From contig NZ_CDBI01000001.1 in the NCBI RefSeq assembly GCF_000820025.1, positions 1 to 64,000 on the forward strand: 64,000 bases of DNA. The letters run 5' to 3'. Position 1 is the first letter of the stretch. Every line of letters begins with the position of its first letter. Below, piece after piece: positions 46,512-55,985 of this stretch. This stretch comes from Aeromonas popoffii (lineage in GTDB: Bacteria; Pseudomonadota; Gammaproteobacteria; Enterobacterales; Aeromonadaceae). Position numbers and translations under genes: made by a program. The notes under the pieces are model-generated. The model searched no databases, was not told the DNA's origin, and was given only the letters and a program-made list of their open reading frames with translations.

Positions 46512-46517
46512 CTAATT

Positions 46518-46565
46518 TGGTGGCCCCTGCCCGACTTGAACGGGCGACCAATCGATTATGAGTCG
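46518..46565 (-). repeat. Right attachment site, inside intact tRNA-Ile2
   Basis: The 48-bp copy here is part of the intact tRNA gene, so integration kept the tRNA functional. The integrase gene is at the opposite end of the element. Confidence 0.9.
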
Positions 46566-46594
46566 ACTGCTCTAACCAACTGAGCTAAGGGGCC
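46518..46594 (-). tRNA. tRNA-Ile2 (anticodon CAT, lysidine type)
   Basis: The 77-nt cloverleaf includes the acceptor stem GGCCCCT/AGGGGCC, D arm AGCTCAGTTGGTTAGAGC, anticodon loop CTCATAA and T arm with TTCAAGT, with the CCA end encoded. It closely matches E. coli tRNA-Ile2 (ileX), whose C34 is changed to lysidine by TilS so that it reads AUA. It is not the Met tRNA, as the rest of the molecule is Ile2-like. It lies downstream of rpoD on the same strand. Confidence 0.93.
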
Positions 46595-46617
46595 AGATTG
46601 TTGGTTTTGCGGCGTGG

Positions 46618-46646
46618 ATTATAGGAGATGTGGAGAAGCCAGTCTA
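46618..46646 (-). promoter_or_regulatory. Promoter of tRNA-Ile2
   Basis: On the minus strand TAGACT, 17 bp, then a perfect TATAAT (46618-46623), followed by a GC-rich discriminator (CCACGCCGC) typical of stringently controlled stable-RNA promoters. It lies 24 bp upstream of the tRNA 5' end. Confidence 0.8.
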
Positions 46647-46736
46647 TAGGCAGATCAACCACTTGGCGACATTTTGTCCACTTTCCTGCCAATATTCCTG
46701 CCAACCGGCTCACGTCCCATAAAGTCCGGATAAAAC

Positions 46737-46759
46737 AAAGCCCCGCATAGCGGGGCTTT
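46737..46759 (-). terminator. Intrinsic terminator of the rpsU-dnaG-rpoD operon
   Basis: AAAGCCCCGC-ATA-GCGGGGCTTT, about 30 bp downstream of the rpoD stop codon. The U tract on the minus strand is short. Confidence 0.85.
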
Positions 46760-46790
46760 TGAGACGACGGCTCTGGGCACATACCAGGGA

Positions 46791-48647
46791 CTATTCGTCC
46801 AGGAAGCTGCGCAGCACTTCCGAACGGCTCGGGTGGCGCAATTTGCGCAGTGCCTTGGCTTCGATCTGACGAATACGCTCACGGGTGACGTCGAACTGCT
46901 TGCCCACTTCCTCAAGGGTATGGTCAGTGTTCATGTCGATCCCGAAACGCATCCGCAGCACCTTGGCTTCGCGGGCGGTCAGACCTGCCAGCACTTCGCG
47001 AGTCGCATTGCGCAGGCTTTCGCTGGTCGCGGCATCCGCCGGCAGAGCCAGAGTGGTATCTTCGATGAAGTCGCCCAAGTGAGAGTCTTCATCATCACCG
47101 ATGGGCGTCTCCATGGAGATGGGCTCCTTGGCGATCTTCAATACCTTGCGGATCTTGTCTTCCGGCATGCCCATGCGCATGGCCAACTCTTCCGGGTTCG
47201 GTTCGCGACCCATCTCCTGCAGCATCTGACGGGAGATACGGTTGAGCTTGTTGATAGTCTCGATCATGTGTACCGGGATACGGATGGTACGGGCCTGATC
47301 CGCGATGGAGCGGGTAATGGCCTGACGGATCCACCAGGTAGCGTAAGTCGAAAACTTGTAGCCACGACGGTATTCGAACTTGTCTACCGCCTTCATCAGA
47401 CCGATGTTGCCCTCCTGGATAAGATCCAGGAATTGCAGACCACGGTTGGTGTACTTCTTGGCGATAGAGATAACCAGACGCAAGTTGGCCTCAACCATCT
47501 CTTTCTTCGCACGGCGGGCCTTGGCCTCACCTATGCTCATGCGGCGGTTGATATCCTTGATCTGGGCGATGGAGAGACCAGTCTCCTCTTCGATCTGCTG
47601 CAGCTTGCCGATGGAACGCAGCACGTCTTCATCCATCTCGACCAGACGGGGAGACCAGGCTTTGCCAGCCTGTTTCTGGTATTCAAACCAGGCCGTTTCA
47701 CACTCGTTGTTGGTGAAGGCCGCGACGAAGGTTTTCTTCGGCATCTTGGCCTGCTCAACGCAGAGTTTCATGATGATGCGTTCCTGGACACGGACCCGCT
47801 CCATCATCCCACGCATGTTGTTGACCAGACGATCGAACTGCTTGGGCATCAGGCGGAATTGACGGAATACGTCGGCCAGCAAAGCAATCGCGGCCTGGGT
47901 ATCTTCGTGCGCGCGGCCATTCTTCTGAATGGAGAGGCGCGTTACCTCATACTGGGCACGCAGCTCACCAAACTTCTCGCGAGCAACTTCCGGATCCGGA
48001 CCACCGTCACCGTCGTCGTCCGAGCTTTCGCCGTCGTCGTCTTCATCTTCGTCTTCATCTTCATCTTCGTCGGCCAGATCGGCTTCGCCGAGTTCAGAAC
48101 CAATGTGAGTCGCGGTCGGCGCGACGTCATCGGTTTCGTTAGGATCGATGAAACCCGAGATGATGTCGGACAGGCGCAGCTGTTCTGCTTCGTATTTATC
48201 ATACTGCTCAAGCAGATAGGTAATCGCTTCCGGGTACTCGGCAACGGAGCTTTGCACCTGGTTGATACCGTCTTCGATCCGCTTGGCGATGTCGATTTCG
48301 CCTTCGCGGGTCAGCAATTCGACGGTACCCATTTCCCGCATATACATGCGGACGGGATCGGTCGTACGACCAATCTCAGATTCAACAGATGCCAGTGCCT
48401 GGGCAGCTGCTTCGGCAGCGTCCTCATCGGCGGTACCACCTTCAGCCATGATAAGGTCATCAGCATCCGGGGCGTTTTCAACCACCTGAATACCCATATC
48501 GTTGATCATCTGGATGATGTCTTCGATCTGGTCAGAGTCGACAATGTCTTGCGGGAGGTGATCGTTCACCTCGGCATAGGTCAGGTAGCCCTGTTCTTTA
48601 CCTTTGGCAACGAGGAGTTTAAGCTGAGACTGCGGGGTTTGCTCCAT
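46791..48647 (-). CDS. rpoD: Primary sigma factor RpoD (sigma70)
   Basis: The 618-residue product aligns with E. coli sigma70: region 1.1 from [20 protein letters not shown], a long non-conserved region with an acidic stretch of alternating D and E around residue 190, region 2 with [20 protein letters not shown] and [14 protein letters not shown], and region 4 with [20 protein letters not shown]. The start at 48647 fits the family; an ATG nine bases upstream is possible. It is the last gene of the macromolecular synthesis cluster rpsU-yqeY-dnaG-rpoD. The acidic-run codons form a GAA/GAC-rich microsatellite. Confidence 0.98.
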   Translation of the reverse strand: MEQTPQSQLKLLVAKGKEQGYLTYAEVNDHLPQDIVDSDQIEDIIQMINDMGIQVVENAPDADDLIMAEGGTADEDAAEAAAQALASVESEIGRTTDPVRMYMREMGTVELLTREGEIDIAKRIEDGINQVQSSVAEYPEAITYLLEQYDKYEAEQLRLSDIISGFIDPNETDDVAPTATHIGSELGEADLADEDEDEDEDEDDDGESSDDDGDGGPDPEVAREKFGELRAQYEVTRLSIQKNGRAHEDTQAAIALLADVFRQFRLMPKQFDRLVNNMRGMMERVRVQERIIMKLCVEQAKMPKKTFVAAFTNNECETAWFEYQKQAGKAWSPRLVEMDEDVLRSIGKLQQIEEETGLSIAQIKDINRRMSIGEAKARRAKKEMVEANLRLVISIAKKYTNRGLQFLDLIQEGNIGLMKAVDKFEYRRGYKFSTYATWWIRQAITRSIADQARTIRIPVHMIETINKLNRISRQMLQEMGREPNPEELAMRMGMPEDKIRKVLKIAKEPISMETPIGDDEDSHLGDFIEDTTLALPADAATSESLRNATREVLAGLTAREAKVLRMRFGIDMNTDHTLEEVGKQFDVTRERIRQIEAKALRKLRHPSRSEVLRSFLDE

Positions 48648-48725
48648 AGAACTCATCCGGTTGGTGATGCTAGGTTGCGCGTACAGTGCGCTGCTGCGCA
48701 AATAGCCAATTCTAATAGAAAACCG

Positions 48726-48744
48726 CCAGACATGCTATGTCTGG
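48726..48744 (-). terminator. Hairpin between dnaG and rpoD
   Basis: CCAGACAT-GCT-ATGTCTGG, followed on the minus strand by CGGTTTTC. In E. coli a leaky terminator lies between dnaG and rpoD to lower dnaG relative to rpoD. This hairpin has a similar position but a poor T tract. Confidence 0.5.
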
Positions 48745-48869
48745 TTGCGGCGTCGGTCATGAGAAACCCCTGCCCGCAGTATTGTCGGGGCCAGGCGGTT
48801 ATAAAATTTTTGCTTTTAATCCCGTCGATTCGGGCAACGGTATTCATATTGGGACTAATCACTCAGATA

Positions 48870-50657
48870 TCAAGCCCCAGTCTCATTTCTTTTCTCAATC
48901 TGTACCTCTCTGATCAGCATCATCAGCTCCTGCGTTTCCCCAGAGCTTAGCCCTTCCTGAGCCACCTTGGCCTGCAATTCTTCAATTCGTTGCTTCAGAA
49001 ACTGGTTGATGAAACCGACAAAGGTATCTTGCAGTTCTCCCAGAATATCCGGCTCCTGGTTGAGCTTGATCTCTTCAAACAAGTCGTGCATCGCCAGCTG
49101 AGCGAGGATCTCGCCCTCTTTGGTACCGCGCCAGTGCTCCAGTAAGATACCCGTGGTGATCCCGGGCTGCGCCAGGATCTGCTGATGCAGCTGCAGCAAG
49201 AACTTGATTCCTTGTACCCGCAGCCCGGCCAGCTCAGGCATGGCCGGCAGCTCGGCCGTCACCGCCGGGTACTGGATCATCAGAGCCAGTGCCCGGCGCA
49301 ACGGCGTCAGCTTGACAGCCTTGGGTTTGGTAAGCTCGGCCTTGGGCTGGCTATTGCGGGCGAACAGTTCGGCGATGCGCTGCTTGTTCTCACCCCAGCG
49401 CATCATGCTGGAGAGACGGGTGATCAGCCCCTCACGGGTAAACCCTTCCGGTACCCGGCGGATCAACTCGGCAGCCTTATTGGCCACCTCGAACTTGCCC
49501 GCCTCACCGGACAGTGCCGCATCCCGCCCCAGACGCTCAAACATGAAGTCGGCGAAAGGCTGGGCCTGGTCCAGCAGGGCTTCAAAGCCCTCCTTGCCAA
49601 TCTGGCGGACCAGCGAATCGGGATCCTCGCCATCAGGCAGGAACACGAACTTGAGTTCACGCCCATCCTGCAGATGGGAGAGGGCATTATCCAGCGCCCG
49701 CCAGGCCGCCTCACGACCTGCTTTGTCGCCGTCATAGCAGCAGACCACCTCGGCGGTGGTGCGAAACAGGGTGTGGATATGGTCGCTGGTTGTCGCGGTA
49801 CCCAGCGCCGCCACCGCATAGTCAATGTCGTACTGACCGAGCGCCACCACGTCCATGTAGCCCTCAACCACCAGGATCCTACGCGGATCCTTGTGTGCCT
49901 GCTTCACCTCGTAGAGACCGAACAGCTCCCGCCCTTTATGGAAGATGGGGGTCTCTGGCGAGTTCAGGTACTTGGGCGTGCCATCACCGAGCACCCGCCC
50001 ACCGAAGCCGATGACCCGGCCACGCTTGTCGCGGATCGGGAACATGATGCGATCGCGAAAGCGATCATAGCTGCCCCCACCATTTTCACGGATGATCAGC
50101 ATGCCACCCGAGATGAGCAATTGTTCGTGATCGCGGCTGGCGCCATAGCGGCGGCGCACCTGATCCCAGTCGCTGGGGGCATAGCCGATATTGAATCGTT
50201 TGACCACTTCACCGGTCAGACCGCGCCCTTTGAGGTACTCCACCGCATGGGGAACGCTCTTGAGATTACTCTCGTAGAAGCGGGCGATCTGGTTCATCAG
50301 CTCGAACAGATCTTTACTGACGGCCGGTTGGCTATTGGCCGAGCTACCAATGCTCTGTTCGCGAGGCACCTGCATGCCCTGCATGTTGGCAAGCTCTTCA
50401 ATGGCATCGGGAAATTCGAGACCGTCGTACTCCATGACAAAACCGATGGCGTTGCCGTGGGCGCCACAACCGAAGCAGTGGTAGAACTGTTTCTCCTGGC
50501 TGACGGTAAAAGAGGGACTTTTTTCGTTATGAAAAGGGCAGCAAGCCTGGTAGTTTTTACCGGCTTTTTTCAGCCGCACTCGCGAGTCGATCAGCTCGAC
50601 TATGTCTGTGCGTACGAGCAGATCATCGATAAAGGATTGTGGGATCCTGCCTGCCAT
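48870..50657 (-). CDS. dnaG: DNA primase DnaG
   Basis: DnaG makes RNA primers at the replication fork. The 595-residue protein has the N-terminal zinc ribbon (C40, H43, C61, C64 in CCPFHNEKSPSF and CFGCG), the Toprim catalytic domain with EGYMD at 265-269 and the D-G-D metal motif in CCYDGDKAG. A C-terminal DnaB-binding helical domain completes it. Length is normal. It lies between yqeY and rpoD. Confidence 0.97.
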   Translation of the reverse strand: MAGRIPQSFIDDLLVRTDIVELIDSRVRLKKAGKNYQACCPFHNEKSPSFTVSQEKQFYHCFGCGAHGNAIGFVMEYDGLEFPDAIEELANMQGMQVPREQSIGSSANSQPAVSKDLFELMNQIARFYESNLKSVPHAVEYLKGRGLTGEVVKRFNIGYAPSDWDQVRRRYGASRDHEQLLISGGMLIIRENGGGSYDRFRDRIMFPIRDKRGRVIGFGGRVLGDGTPKYLNSPETPIFHKGRELFGLYEVKQAHKDPRRILVVEGYMDVVALGQYDIDYAVAALGTATTSDHIHTLFRTTAEVVCCYDGDKAGREAAWRALDNALSHLQDGRELKFVFLPDGEDPDSLVRQIGKEGFEALLDQAQPFADFMFERLGRDAALSGEAGKFEVANKAAELIRRVPEGFTREGLITRLSSMMRWGENKQRIAELFARNSQPKAELTKPKAVKLTPLRRALALMIQYPAVTAELPAMPELAGLRVQGIKFLLQLHQQILAQPGITTGILLEHWRGTKEGEILAQLAMHDLFEEIKLNQEPDILGELQDTFVGFINQFLKQRIEELQAKVAQEGLSSGETQELMMLIREVQIEKRNETGA

Positions 50658-50689
50658 AACCGTCCTGTTTCATTGCGGATAAAATAAAA

Positions 50690-50719
50690 AAGCCGCGCAT
50701 TCCCAGGGAAGCACGGCTT
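50690..50719 (-). terminator. Imperfect terminator between yqeY and dnaG
   Basis: AAGCCG-x-GC-x-TTCCC pairs imperfectly with GGGAA-GC-x-CGGCTT. On the minus strand it is followed by a T run (TTTTTTATTTT). It probably terminates part of the rpsU-yqeY transcripts before dnaG. Confidence 0.65.
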
Positions 50720-50745
50720 CTTCGACCAAACAAGAGAGTTGCCTG

Positions 50746-51189
50746 TTACGCCAAGCGGGTTTTCACCTGAGCACTGACGGCGCCGACATCGGCACGTCCC
50801 TGAATTTTCGGCTTCAAGACAGCCATGACCTTGCCCATATCAGCCATGACGGCAGCACCACTTTCAGTGATGGCTTGCTCAATCAGTGCGGCAATTTCGT
50901 CTGCGGTCAGCTGTTGTGGCAGGAATTCCTGCAGCACAACGATCTCTGCGGACTCTTTGTCGGCGAGATCCTGGCGACCAGCAGCTTCAAATTGGCTGAT
51001 GGAATCGCGGCGCTGTTTGACCATTTTGATCACGACAGCGAGGATATCCTCATCATTGAGCTCGATACGGGAATCAACTTCACGCTGCTTGATTTCTGCC
51101 ATCAACAAACGGATCGTCCCCAGGCGAGCCTTATCTCTGGCAAGCATGGCGAGTTTTTGCTGATCCTTGAGTTGATCCTTCAGAGACAC
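50746..51189 (-). CDS. yqeY: GatB/YqeY domain protein
   Basis: The 147-residue protein carries the YqeY domain (homologous to the tail of GatB of the amidotransferase), with MSLKDQLKDQQKLAMLARDK at the N-terminus, LQEFLPQQL in the middle and a C-terminal GRADVGAVSAQVKTRL. The cellular role is unclear, possibly tRNA-linked. It sits between rpsU and dnaG, a common arrangement in Gram-negative bacteria, and should be co-transcribed with rpsU 15 bp upstream. Confidence 0.92.
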   Translation of the reverse strand: MSLKDQLKDQQKLAMLARDKARLGTIRLLMAEIKQREVDSRIELNDEDILAVVIKMVKQRRDSISQFEAAGRQDLADKESAEIVVLQEFLPQQLTADEIAALIEQAITESGAAVMADMGKVMAVLKPKIQGRADVGAVSAQVKTRLA

Positions 51190-51204
51190 GGCATTATCTC
51201 CCGA

Positions 51205-51432
<228 letters not shown>

Positions 51433-51490
51433 TCAGTGATATATTGTTAGCTGACCATCAGTCGATCAGCATGTCTTAAAATGGTGCGAA

Positions 51491-51520
51491 ATTATACTCT
51501 GGACAGGGAATGAAAGTAAA
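51491..51520 (-). promoter_or_regulatory. Promoter of the rpsU operon
   Basis: On the minus strand TTTACT (51515-51520), 18 bp spacer, and a perfect TATAAT (51491-51496), about 70 bp before the rpsU start. Confidence 0.75.
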
Positions 51521-51599
51521 CCCGCAGAGATCGCTCTGGTTTAAAAAACCCGCGAAGGTTACCATAGCCGTCTCATTTTAGCAGTGAAATTTTTTAGCA

Positions 51600-52613
51600 A
51601 TGCGTGTATTGGGCATAGAGACATCCTGTGACGAAACAGGGATCGCGATCTTCGACGATCAAAAAGGGATCCTTTCCCATCAGTTATACAGCCAGGTCAA
51701 GCTGCATGCGGACTACGGTGGCGTCGTCCCCGAACTCGCCAGCCGGGATCATGTCCGCAAGACGATCCCGTTGATCCAGGCCGCATTGCAAGAGGCGGGA
51801 CTGGGCAAAGATGATATTGATGGCATCGCGTATACCGCGGGCCCGGGTCTGGTTGGCGCCATTTTGGTAGGGGCGACCATAGGCCGCTCGCTGGCGATGG
51901 CGTGGAACAAACCTGCCATCGCCGTGCATCATATGGAAGGCCACCTGCTGGCCCCCATGCTGGAAGAGAGAGCGCCCGAGTTCCCCTTCGTGGCGCTGCT
52001 GGTCTCCGGTGGTCACTCCATGCTGGTGCGGGTCGACGGTATCGGCAGCTATCAGCTGCTGGGCGAATCCATCGATGATGCCGCCGGTGAGGCGTTTGAC
52101 AAGACCGCCAAGCTGATGGGGCTGGATTATCCGGGCGGTCCCCTGCTCTCCCGTCTGGCCGAGAAGGGCGCCACCGGACGTTTCCACTTCCCCCGTCCCA
52201 TGACTGACCGTCCGGGGCTCGATATGAGCTTCTCCGGTCTCAAGACCTTTGCTGCCAATACCATCGCCGCCAACGGTGACGATGAGCAGACCCGCGCCGA
52301 TATCGCCCGTGCGTTTGAAGATGCTGTGGTCGATACCCTGGCCATCAAGTGCCGTCGCGCCTTGAAAGAGACCGGCCTCACGCGCCTGGTGGTGGCCGGT
52401 GGTGTCAGTGCCAACCGTCACCTGCGTGCCCAACTGGCCGAGCTCATGGAGAGTCTCAAGGGTGAGGTGTTCTATCCACGCACCGAATATTGCACCGATA
52501 ATGGCGCCATGATCGCCTATGCCGGTATGCAGCGTCTGAAAGCGGGCGTGTTCGAGCCGCTGGCGGTCAAGGCCGTACCACGCTGGCCGCTGGACACCCT
52601 GGATCCGGTGTGA
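51600..52613 (+). CDS. tsaD: tRNA N6-threonylcarbamoyladenosine transferase TsaD
   Basis: TsaD transfers the threonylcarbamoyl group to A37 of ANN-decoding tRNAs, in complex with TsaB and TsaE. The 337-residue protein shows the ASKHA fold opening [16 protein letters not shown], the metal-binding HHMEGH (H111 and H115) and the nucleotide-binding SGGHS. The [10 protein letters not shown] segment near the C-terminus carries the third ligand aspartate. It is divergent from rpsU, as in E. coli. The ribosome-binding site is weak, so the start rests on the family N-terminus. Confidence 0.97.
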   Translation: MRVLGIETSCDETGIAIFDDQKGILSHQLYSQVKLHADYGGVVPELASRDHVRKTIPLIQAALQEAGLGKDDIDGIAYTAGPGLVGAILVGATIGRSLAMAWNKPAIAVHHMEGHLLAPMLEERAPEFPFVALLVSGGHSMLVRVDGIGSYQLLGESIDDAAGEAFDKTAKLMGLDYPGGPLLSRLAEKGATGRFHFPRPMTDRPGLDMSFSGLKTFAANTIAANGDDEQTRADIARAFEDAVVDTLAIKCRRALKETGLTRLVVAGGVSANRHLRAQLAELMESLKGEVFYPRTEYCTDNGAMIAYAGMQRLKAGVFEPLAVKAVPRWPLDTLDPV

Positions 52614-52635
52614 TCCTGCAGATCCGGCTGCAATG

Positions 52636-52660
52636 AAAAAGGGGCTGAAGGCCCCTTTTT
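52636..52660. terminator. Bidirectional terminator between tsaD and rpoS
   Basis: AAAAAGGGGC-TGAAG-GCCCCTTTTT, a 10-bp perfect stem with T tracts on both strands. Confidence 0.92.
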
Positions 52661-52701
52661 GGTTGCTGTCAGCAGCGCATATGCGCCCTGATTGGTACTC
52701 G

Positions 52702-53685
52702 CTAGTTGGTCCGAAACAGCGCCTCAATGGAGAGCCCCTGCCCCATCAGGATCTCCCGCAGGCGACGCAGTCCTTCCACCTGGATCTGGCGTACCCGCTC
52801 CCTGGTCAAGCCGATCTCGGACCCCACGTCTTCCAGCGTGGCCGGTTCATAACCGAGCAGGCCAAAACGACGAGCCAGCACCTCACGCTGCTTGGGATTT
52901 AGCTCCTCCAGCCAGTGCACAATGCTGGCACGCATATCGTCATCCTGCGACTCCAGCTCGGGCCCCATGCCACGTTCATCAGAGAGCACATCCAGCAGCG
53001 CCTTGTCGCGATCTCCGCCTATTGGGGTATCCACGGAGGTGATCTTCTCGTTAAGCTTGAGCATGCGATTCACGTCGTCTACCGAGCGATCCAGCGCAAA
53101 GGCGATGTCCTCTGCGGTTGGTTCATGATCGAGGCGATGAGAGAGTTCACGAGCAGTACGCAGATAGACGTTCAGCTCCTTGACCACATGGATGGGCAGA
53201 CGGATGGTGCGAGTCTGGTTCATGATGGCCCGCTCTATGGTCTGGCGGATCCACCAGGTAGCATAGGTGGAGAAACGGAAGCCGCGCTCGGGGTCGAACT
53301 TCTCGACTGCGCGAATAAGACCGAGGTTGCCCTCTTCAATAAGATCCAGCAGCACTAGGCCGCGGTTGTTGTAGCGACGGGCGATTTTAACCACCAGTCG
53401 CAGGTTTGATTCGATCATGCGCTTGCGGGCGGCTTTATCACCTCGCAAGGCACGACGGGCGTAATAGACCTCCTCTTCGGCAGTGAGGAGGGGGGAGAAG
53501 CCAATCTCCCCCAGGTAGAGCTGGGTAGCATCCATCACCTTGTTCAGTTCCGGTGCCATCAGTTCATCGGAGATGGTCTCTTCCACCTCGGCGACGACCT
53601 CGCCCAACTCTTCTACTTCATGGGACTCGGATTCGGCGTCAAACTCTAACTCTGCATCCTGCATAACCAGTTGTTCTTGGCTCAT
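52702..53685 (-). CDS. rpoS: Stationary-phase sigma factor RpoS
   Basis: The 327-residue sigma-38 lacks region 1.1 and starts [15 protein letters not shown], with an acidic N-terminus longer than the core needs. Region 2 contains [20 protein letters not shown] and [15 protein letters not shown]. Region 3 has the [18 protein letters not shown] stretch, and region 4 [20 protein letters not shown]. It governs the general stress and stationary-phase response. The gene follows nlpD, in which the main rpoS promoter lies in E. coli. No rpoS-specific promoter was identified here. Confidence 0.97.
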   Translation of the reverse strand: MSQEQLVMQDAELEFDAESESHEVEELGEVVAEVEETISDELMAPELNKVMDATQLYLGEIGFSPLLTAEEEVYYARRALRGDKAARKRMIESNLRLVVKIARRYNNRGLVLLDLIEEGNLGLIRAVEKFDPERGFRFSTYATWWIRQTIERAIMNQTRTIRLPIHVVKELNVYLRTARELSHRLDHEPTAEDIAFALDRSVDDVNRMLKLNEKITSVDTPIGGDRDKALLDVLSDERGMGPELESQDDDMRASIVHWLEELNPKQREVLARRFGLLGYEPATLEDVGSEIGLTRERVRQIQVEGLRRLREILMGQGLSIEALFRTN

Positions 53686-53732
53686 GGCGTGTCTCCCTGA
53701 CCTGAACCAGAGTAAGACTTAACTCTCTGGGG

Positions 53733-54776
53733 TTAACGCTTTGGCAAATGGCTCATCGGGTTTATCGATTTGCCTCGATACCGGATTTCAAAGTGCAATC
53801 GCACATCCGGTGCGTCCGTGCTACCCATCTTGGCAATGACTTCTCCGCCCTTGACGCTATCCCCTTCCCTAACCCGCAACTCATCATTGTGAGCGTAGGC
53901 AGAGAGGTAGTCGTCATCATGCTTGAGGATAATCAGCTTGCCATAACCCCTTAGTGCGCTACCCGCATAGACGACCTTGCCGCCACTCGCTGCGTAGACG
54001 GGTTGCCCCTTCTGACCAGCGATATCTATGCCCTTGTTTCCCTGTTCTGCAACGGAGAAACCCTCGACGATCCGGCCTTGTGTCGGCCAGTGCCAAGATA
54101 GTTTCGACTGAGGCTTATTGTCTGTTTTTTGTTCTTTGATCTGAGCGTATTCTTTTGAAGATGGCTGAGCAATCGTTTTCTGTTTGATAAATGGGGTGGT
54201 CGTACCTGATGGCGCTGTCGCAAGGGGTTTGGGGCCGGTACTTTGTGGCGTGACCGGACGGGTCGCGGCGACCATCTGGCTACCTCCCGTGCTGGCAGAC
54301 TGCACATTCAGCACCTGGCCAACCTGGAGTGCATAGGGTGCCTGCAGGCTGTTACTCTGTGCCAGCGTCTGATTCGACATGCCAAACTGACGGCCTATGC
54401 TGCTCAGAGTATCCCCAGGGCGAACCTGATAGGTGCCGGCACTGCGTGCAACCGTCTGGCTGCCAGCGGACGAATCGAACCGGATCTGTTGTCCCGGATA
54501 GATGTTATAGGGAGGGCTGATGCCGTTGAGGCTGGCCAGAGACGGTACATCATTGCCCGAGTTGAAGGCGATGGAGTAGAGGGTATCCCCTTTTTTCACC
54601 GTGTAGCTGTTGCCCTGAATGGCCGGCTGAGCCGTCCCCTGACGAGTCGGTACGGTCGAGACAAGGCGATCATTGCCCAATCCCTGTACCGGAGCAGCAG
54701 TCTTGCTGGAAGAGCAAGCGAGCAGCAGCCATGACAACACGACGATACTGCTTCCTTGCCAAACACGCGAACGCAT
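53733..54776 (-). CDS. nlpD: Murein hydrolase activator NlpD
   Basis: The 347-residue outer-membrane lipoprotein has lipobox LLLAC (Cys21). Two LysM domains follow (YTVKKGDTLYSIAFNSGNDV and YQVRPGDTLSSIGRQFGM), then a Ser/Thr/Pro-rich linker and a C-terminal LytM-like domain. The LytM part lacks the metal-binding histidines of active enzymes (GFSVAEQGNKGIDIAG in place of the H-x3-D motif), so it should activate an amidase such as AmiC and not cut murein itself. E. coli NlpD has one LysM; two are seen here. It is followed by rpoS. Confidence 0.93.
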   Translation of the reverse strand: MRSRVWQGSSIVVLSWLLLACSSSKTAAPVQGLGNDRLVSTVPTRQGTAQPAIQGNSYTVKKGDTLYSIAFNSGNDVPSLASLNGISPPYNIYPGQQIRFDSSAGSQTVARSAGTYQVRPGDTLSSIGRQFGMSNQTLAQSNSLQAPYALQVGQVLNVQSASTGGSQMVAATRPVTPQSTGPKPLATAPSGTTTPFIKQKTIAQPSSKEYAQIKEQKTDNKPQSKLSWHWPTQGRIVEGFSVAEQGNKGIDIAGQKGQPVYAASGGKVVYAGSALRGYGKLIILKHDDDYLSAYAHNDELRVREGDSVKGGEVIAKMGSTDAPDVRLHFEIRYRGKSINPMSHLPKR

Positions 54777-54785
54777 AGTGGATCC

Positions 54786-55367
54786 TTAACGACTAAACCA
54801 GAAATAGGCCACAACGGCCAAACAAATACAGAGCCAGCCCAGCACATCCACATAGTGCATCAGCTTGCGCTCCATCTTCTCACCGCCCCAGCGCATCAGG
54901 CCAGCGACCAAAAAGAAGCGCATGCCACGACCGATCAACGAGGTCACGATGAAGGGCAATAGCGCCATTTGCAACAGGCCTGCCGTGACGGTAAACACCT
55001 TGTAGGGGATCGGCGTGAAGCTGGCAATAAAAATCACCCAGATGCCCCACTGCTCGAACCACTGCCGGGCCAGGCTAATCTTCTCTTCATATCCCACCGA
55101 GGTAACCAGCGGCTGCACCACGGGCTCCCACAGGGCATAACCGAGTGCATAGCCAAACAGCGCCCCCAATACGGAGAAGATCGTCGCCAGTGCGGCGTAG
55201 TGCCACGCCTTGTGCGGCCTGGCCAGCGCCATGGGCGCCAGCATCACGTCCACCGGGATCGGCCAGAACACCGACTCGGCAAAGGCGGTGATCGCCAGAT
55301 AATAAGGGGCATACTTGTGGCGGGCCCACTGCATCACCAGCACGTACAAACGAGAAAACAAGGTCAC
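54786..55367 (-). CDS. yqaA: YqaA/DedA-family membrane protein
   Basis: The 193-residue inner-membrane protein has about five TM segments and the SNARE-associated/DedA-type core: an [20 protein letters not shown] segment, [11 protein letters not shown] and [16 protein letters not shown], with the conserved P-x-P-x-K motif. DedA-family proteins are linked to lipid carrier flipping and envelope homeostasis; for YqaA itself the role is unknown. Its start overlaps the pcm stop codon by four bases, and it precedes nlpD. Confidence 0.88.
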   Translation of the reverse strand: MTLFSRLYVLVMQWARHKYAPYYLAITAFAESVFWPIPVDVMLAPMALARPHKAWHYAALATIFSVLGALFGYALGYALWEPVVQPLVTSVGYEEKISLARQWFEQWGIWVIFIASFTPIPYKVFTVTAGLLQMALLPFIVTSLIGRGMRFFLVAGLMRWGGEKMERKLMHYVDVLGWLCICLAVVAYFWFSR

Positions 55368-55981
55368 TCAACATCTCCGTCGATCAGGGGAACAAACCTT
55401 ACCGGCTCCAGGATCTTGCTGGTCAGCTGGGAGCCGGATCGCTCGATCAGCTGCAACATCTGCTGGCTGTCCCCCACCGGCAGTACCAGACGGCCGCCAT
55501 CGGCCAGTTGATCGGTCAGGGCGGTGGGCACTTCGCTGGCCGCCGCCGTCACCAGGATCGCATCAAACGGCCCCTTGTTGGGCCAGCCCAGCCAGCCGTT
55601 GCCGTGCTTGGCGGAAACATTGTGCAGATCGAGCTGCCGCAACCGGCGTCTGGCCTGAAACTGCAGCGACTTGATCCGCTCCACTGTGTAGACATGCTCC
55701 ACCAGATGCGCCAACACCGCCGTCTGATAACCGGAACCAGTACCAATCTCCAGCACATGGGCAGGAGCATTCTGGATCAGCAACTCGGTCATCCGCGCCA
55801 CCATATAAGGCTGGGAGATGGTTTGACCGTGGCCGATGGGCAACGCCGTGTTGTCCCAAGCCTTGTGGGCCATGGCTTCATCCACAAACATCTGGCGCGG
55901 CACTTTCGCAATCGCCGCGAGTACGCGGAAATCACGAATGTCCTGCGCGATCAGCTGGTTTAACAGGCGCTGTACTATCAC
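55364..55981 (-). CDS. pcm: Protein-L-isoaspartate O-methyltransferase Pcm
   Basis: Pcm methylates L-isoaspartyl residues to start repair of age-damaged proteins. The 205-residue protein has the N-terminal motif [18 protein letters not shown] and the SAM-binding loop [19 protein letters not shown]. The C-terminal [10 protein letters not shown] segment completes the fold. It appears to start at GTG (55981), five bases after the surE stop, with a GAAGG ribosome-binding site inside the surE end. The surE-pcm-nlpD-rpoS order is the classic one, with yqaA inserted as in Vibrio relatives. Confidence 0.95.
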   Translation of the reverse strand: MIVQRLLNQLIAQDIRDFRVLAAIAKVPRQMFVDEAMAHKAWDNTALPIGHGQTISQPYMVARMTELLIQNAPAHVLEIGTGSGYQTAVLAHLVEHVYTVERIKSLQFQARRRLRQLDLHNVSAKHGNGWLGWPNKGPFDAILVTAAASEVPTALTDQLADGGRLVLPVGDSQQMLQLIERSGSQLTSKILEPVRFVPLIDGDVE

Positions 55982-55985
55982 ACCT

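Larger units (their letters stand above)
33016..46565. mobile_element. Integrative mobilizable element in tRNA-Ile2
   Basis: The element is bounded by a perfect 48-bp direct repeat (33016-33063 and 46518-46565) that equals the 3' part of the tRNA-Ile2 gene, giving a unit of about 13.5 kb. It contains a tyrosine integrase, AlpA-like regulator, coupling protein and MobF relaxase but no T4SS genes, so it should be mobilizable rather than self-transmissible. Cargo is four or so envelope or secreted proteins. Composition is lower in GC than the flanks, most strongly at 34768-35234 and 39700-40650. IS1, IS5 and IS1595 sequences show repeated secondary insertion. Confidence 0.88.

Noticed and set aside
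46585..46782. 65-codon minus-strand frame between tRNA-Ile2 and rpoD
   Set aside because: It covers the rpoD terminator and the tRNA promoter and reads into the tRNA, so it cannot be a normal gene.
46833..48950. Plus-strand frame of about 700 codons opposite rpoD
   Set aside because: Shadow of rpoD; rich in Phe, Val and Gly as expected from the complement of acidic codons.
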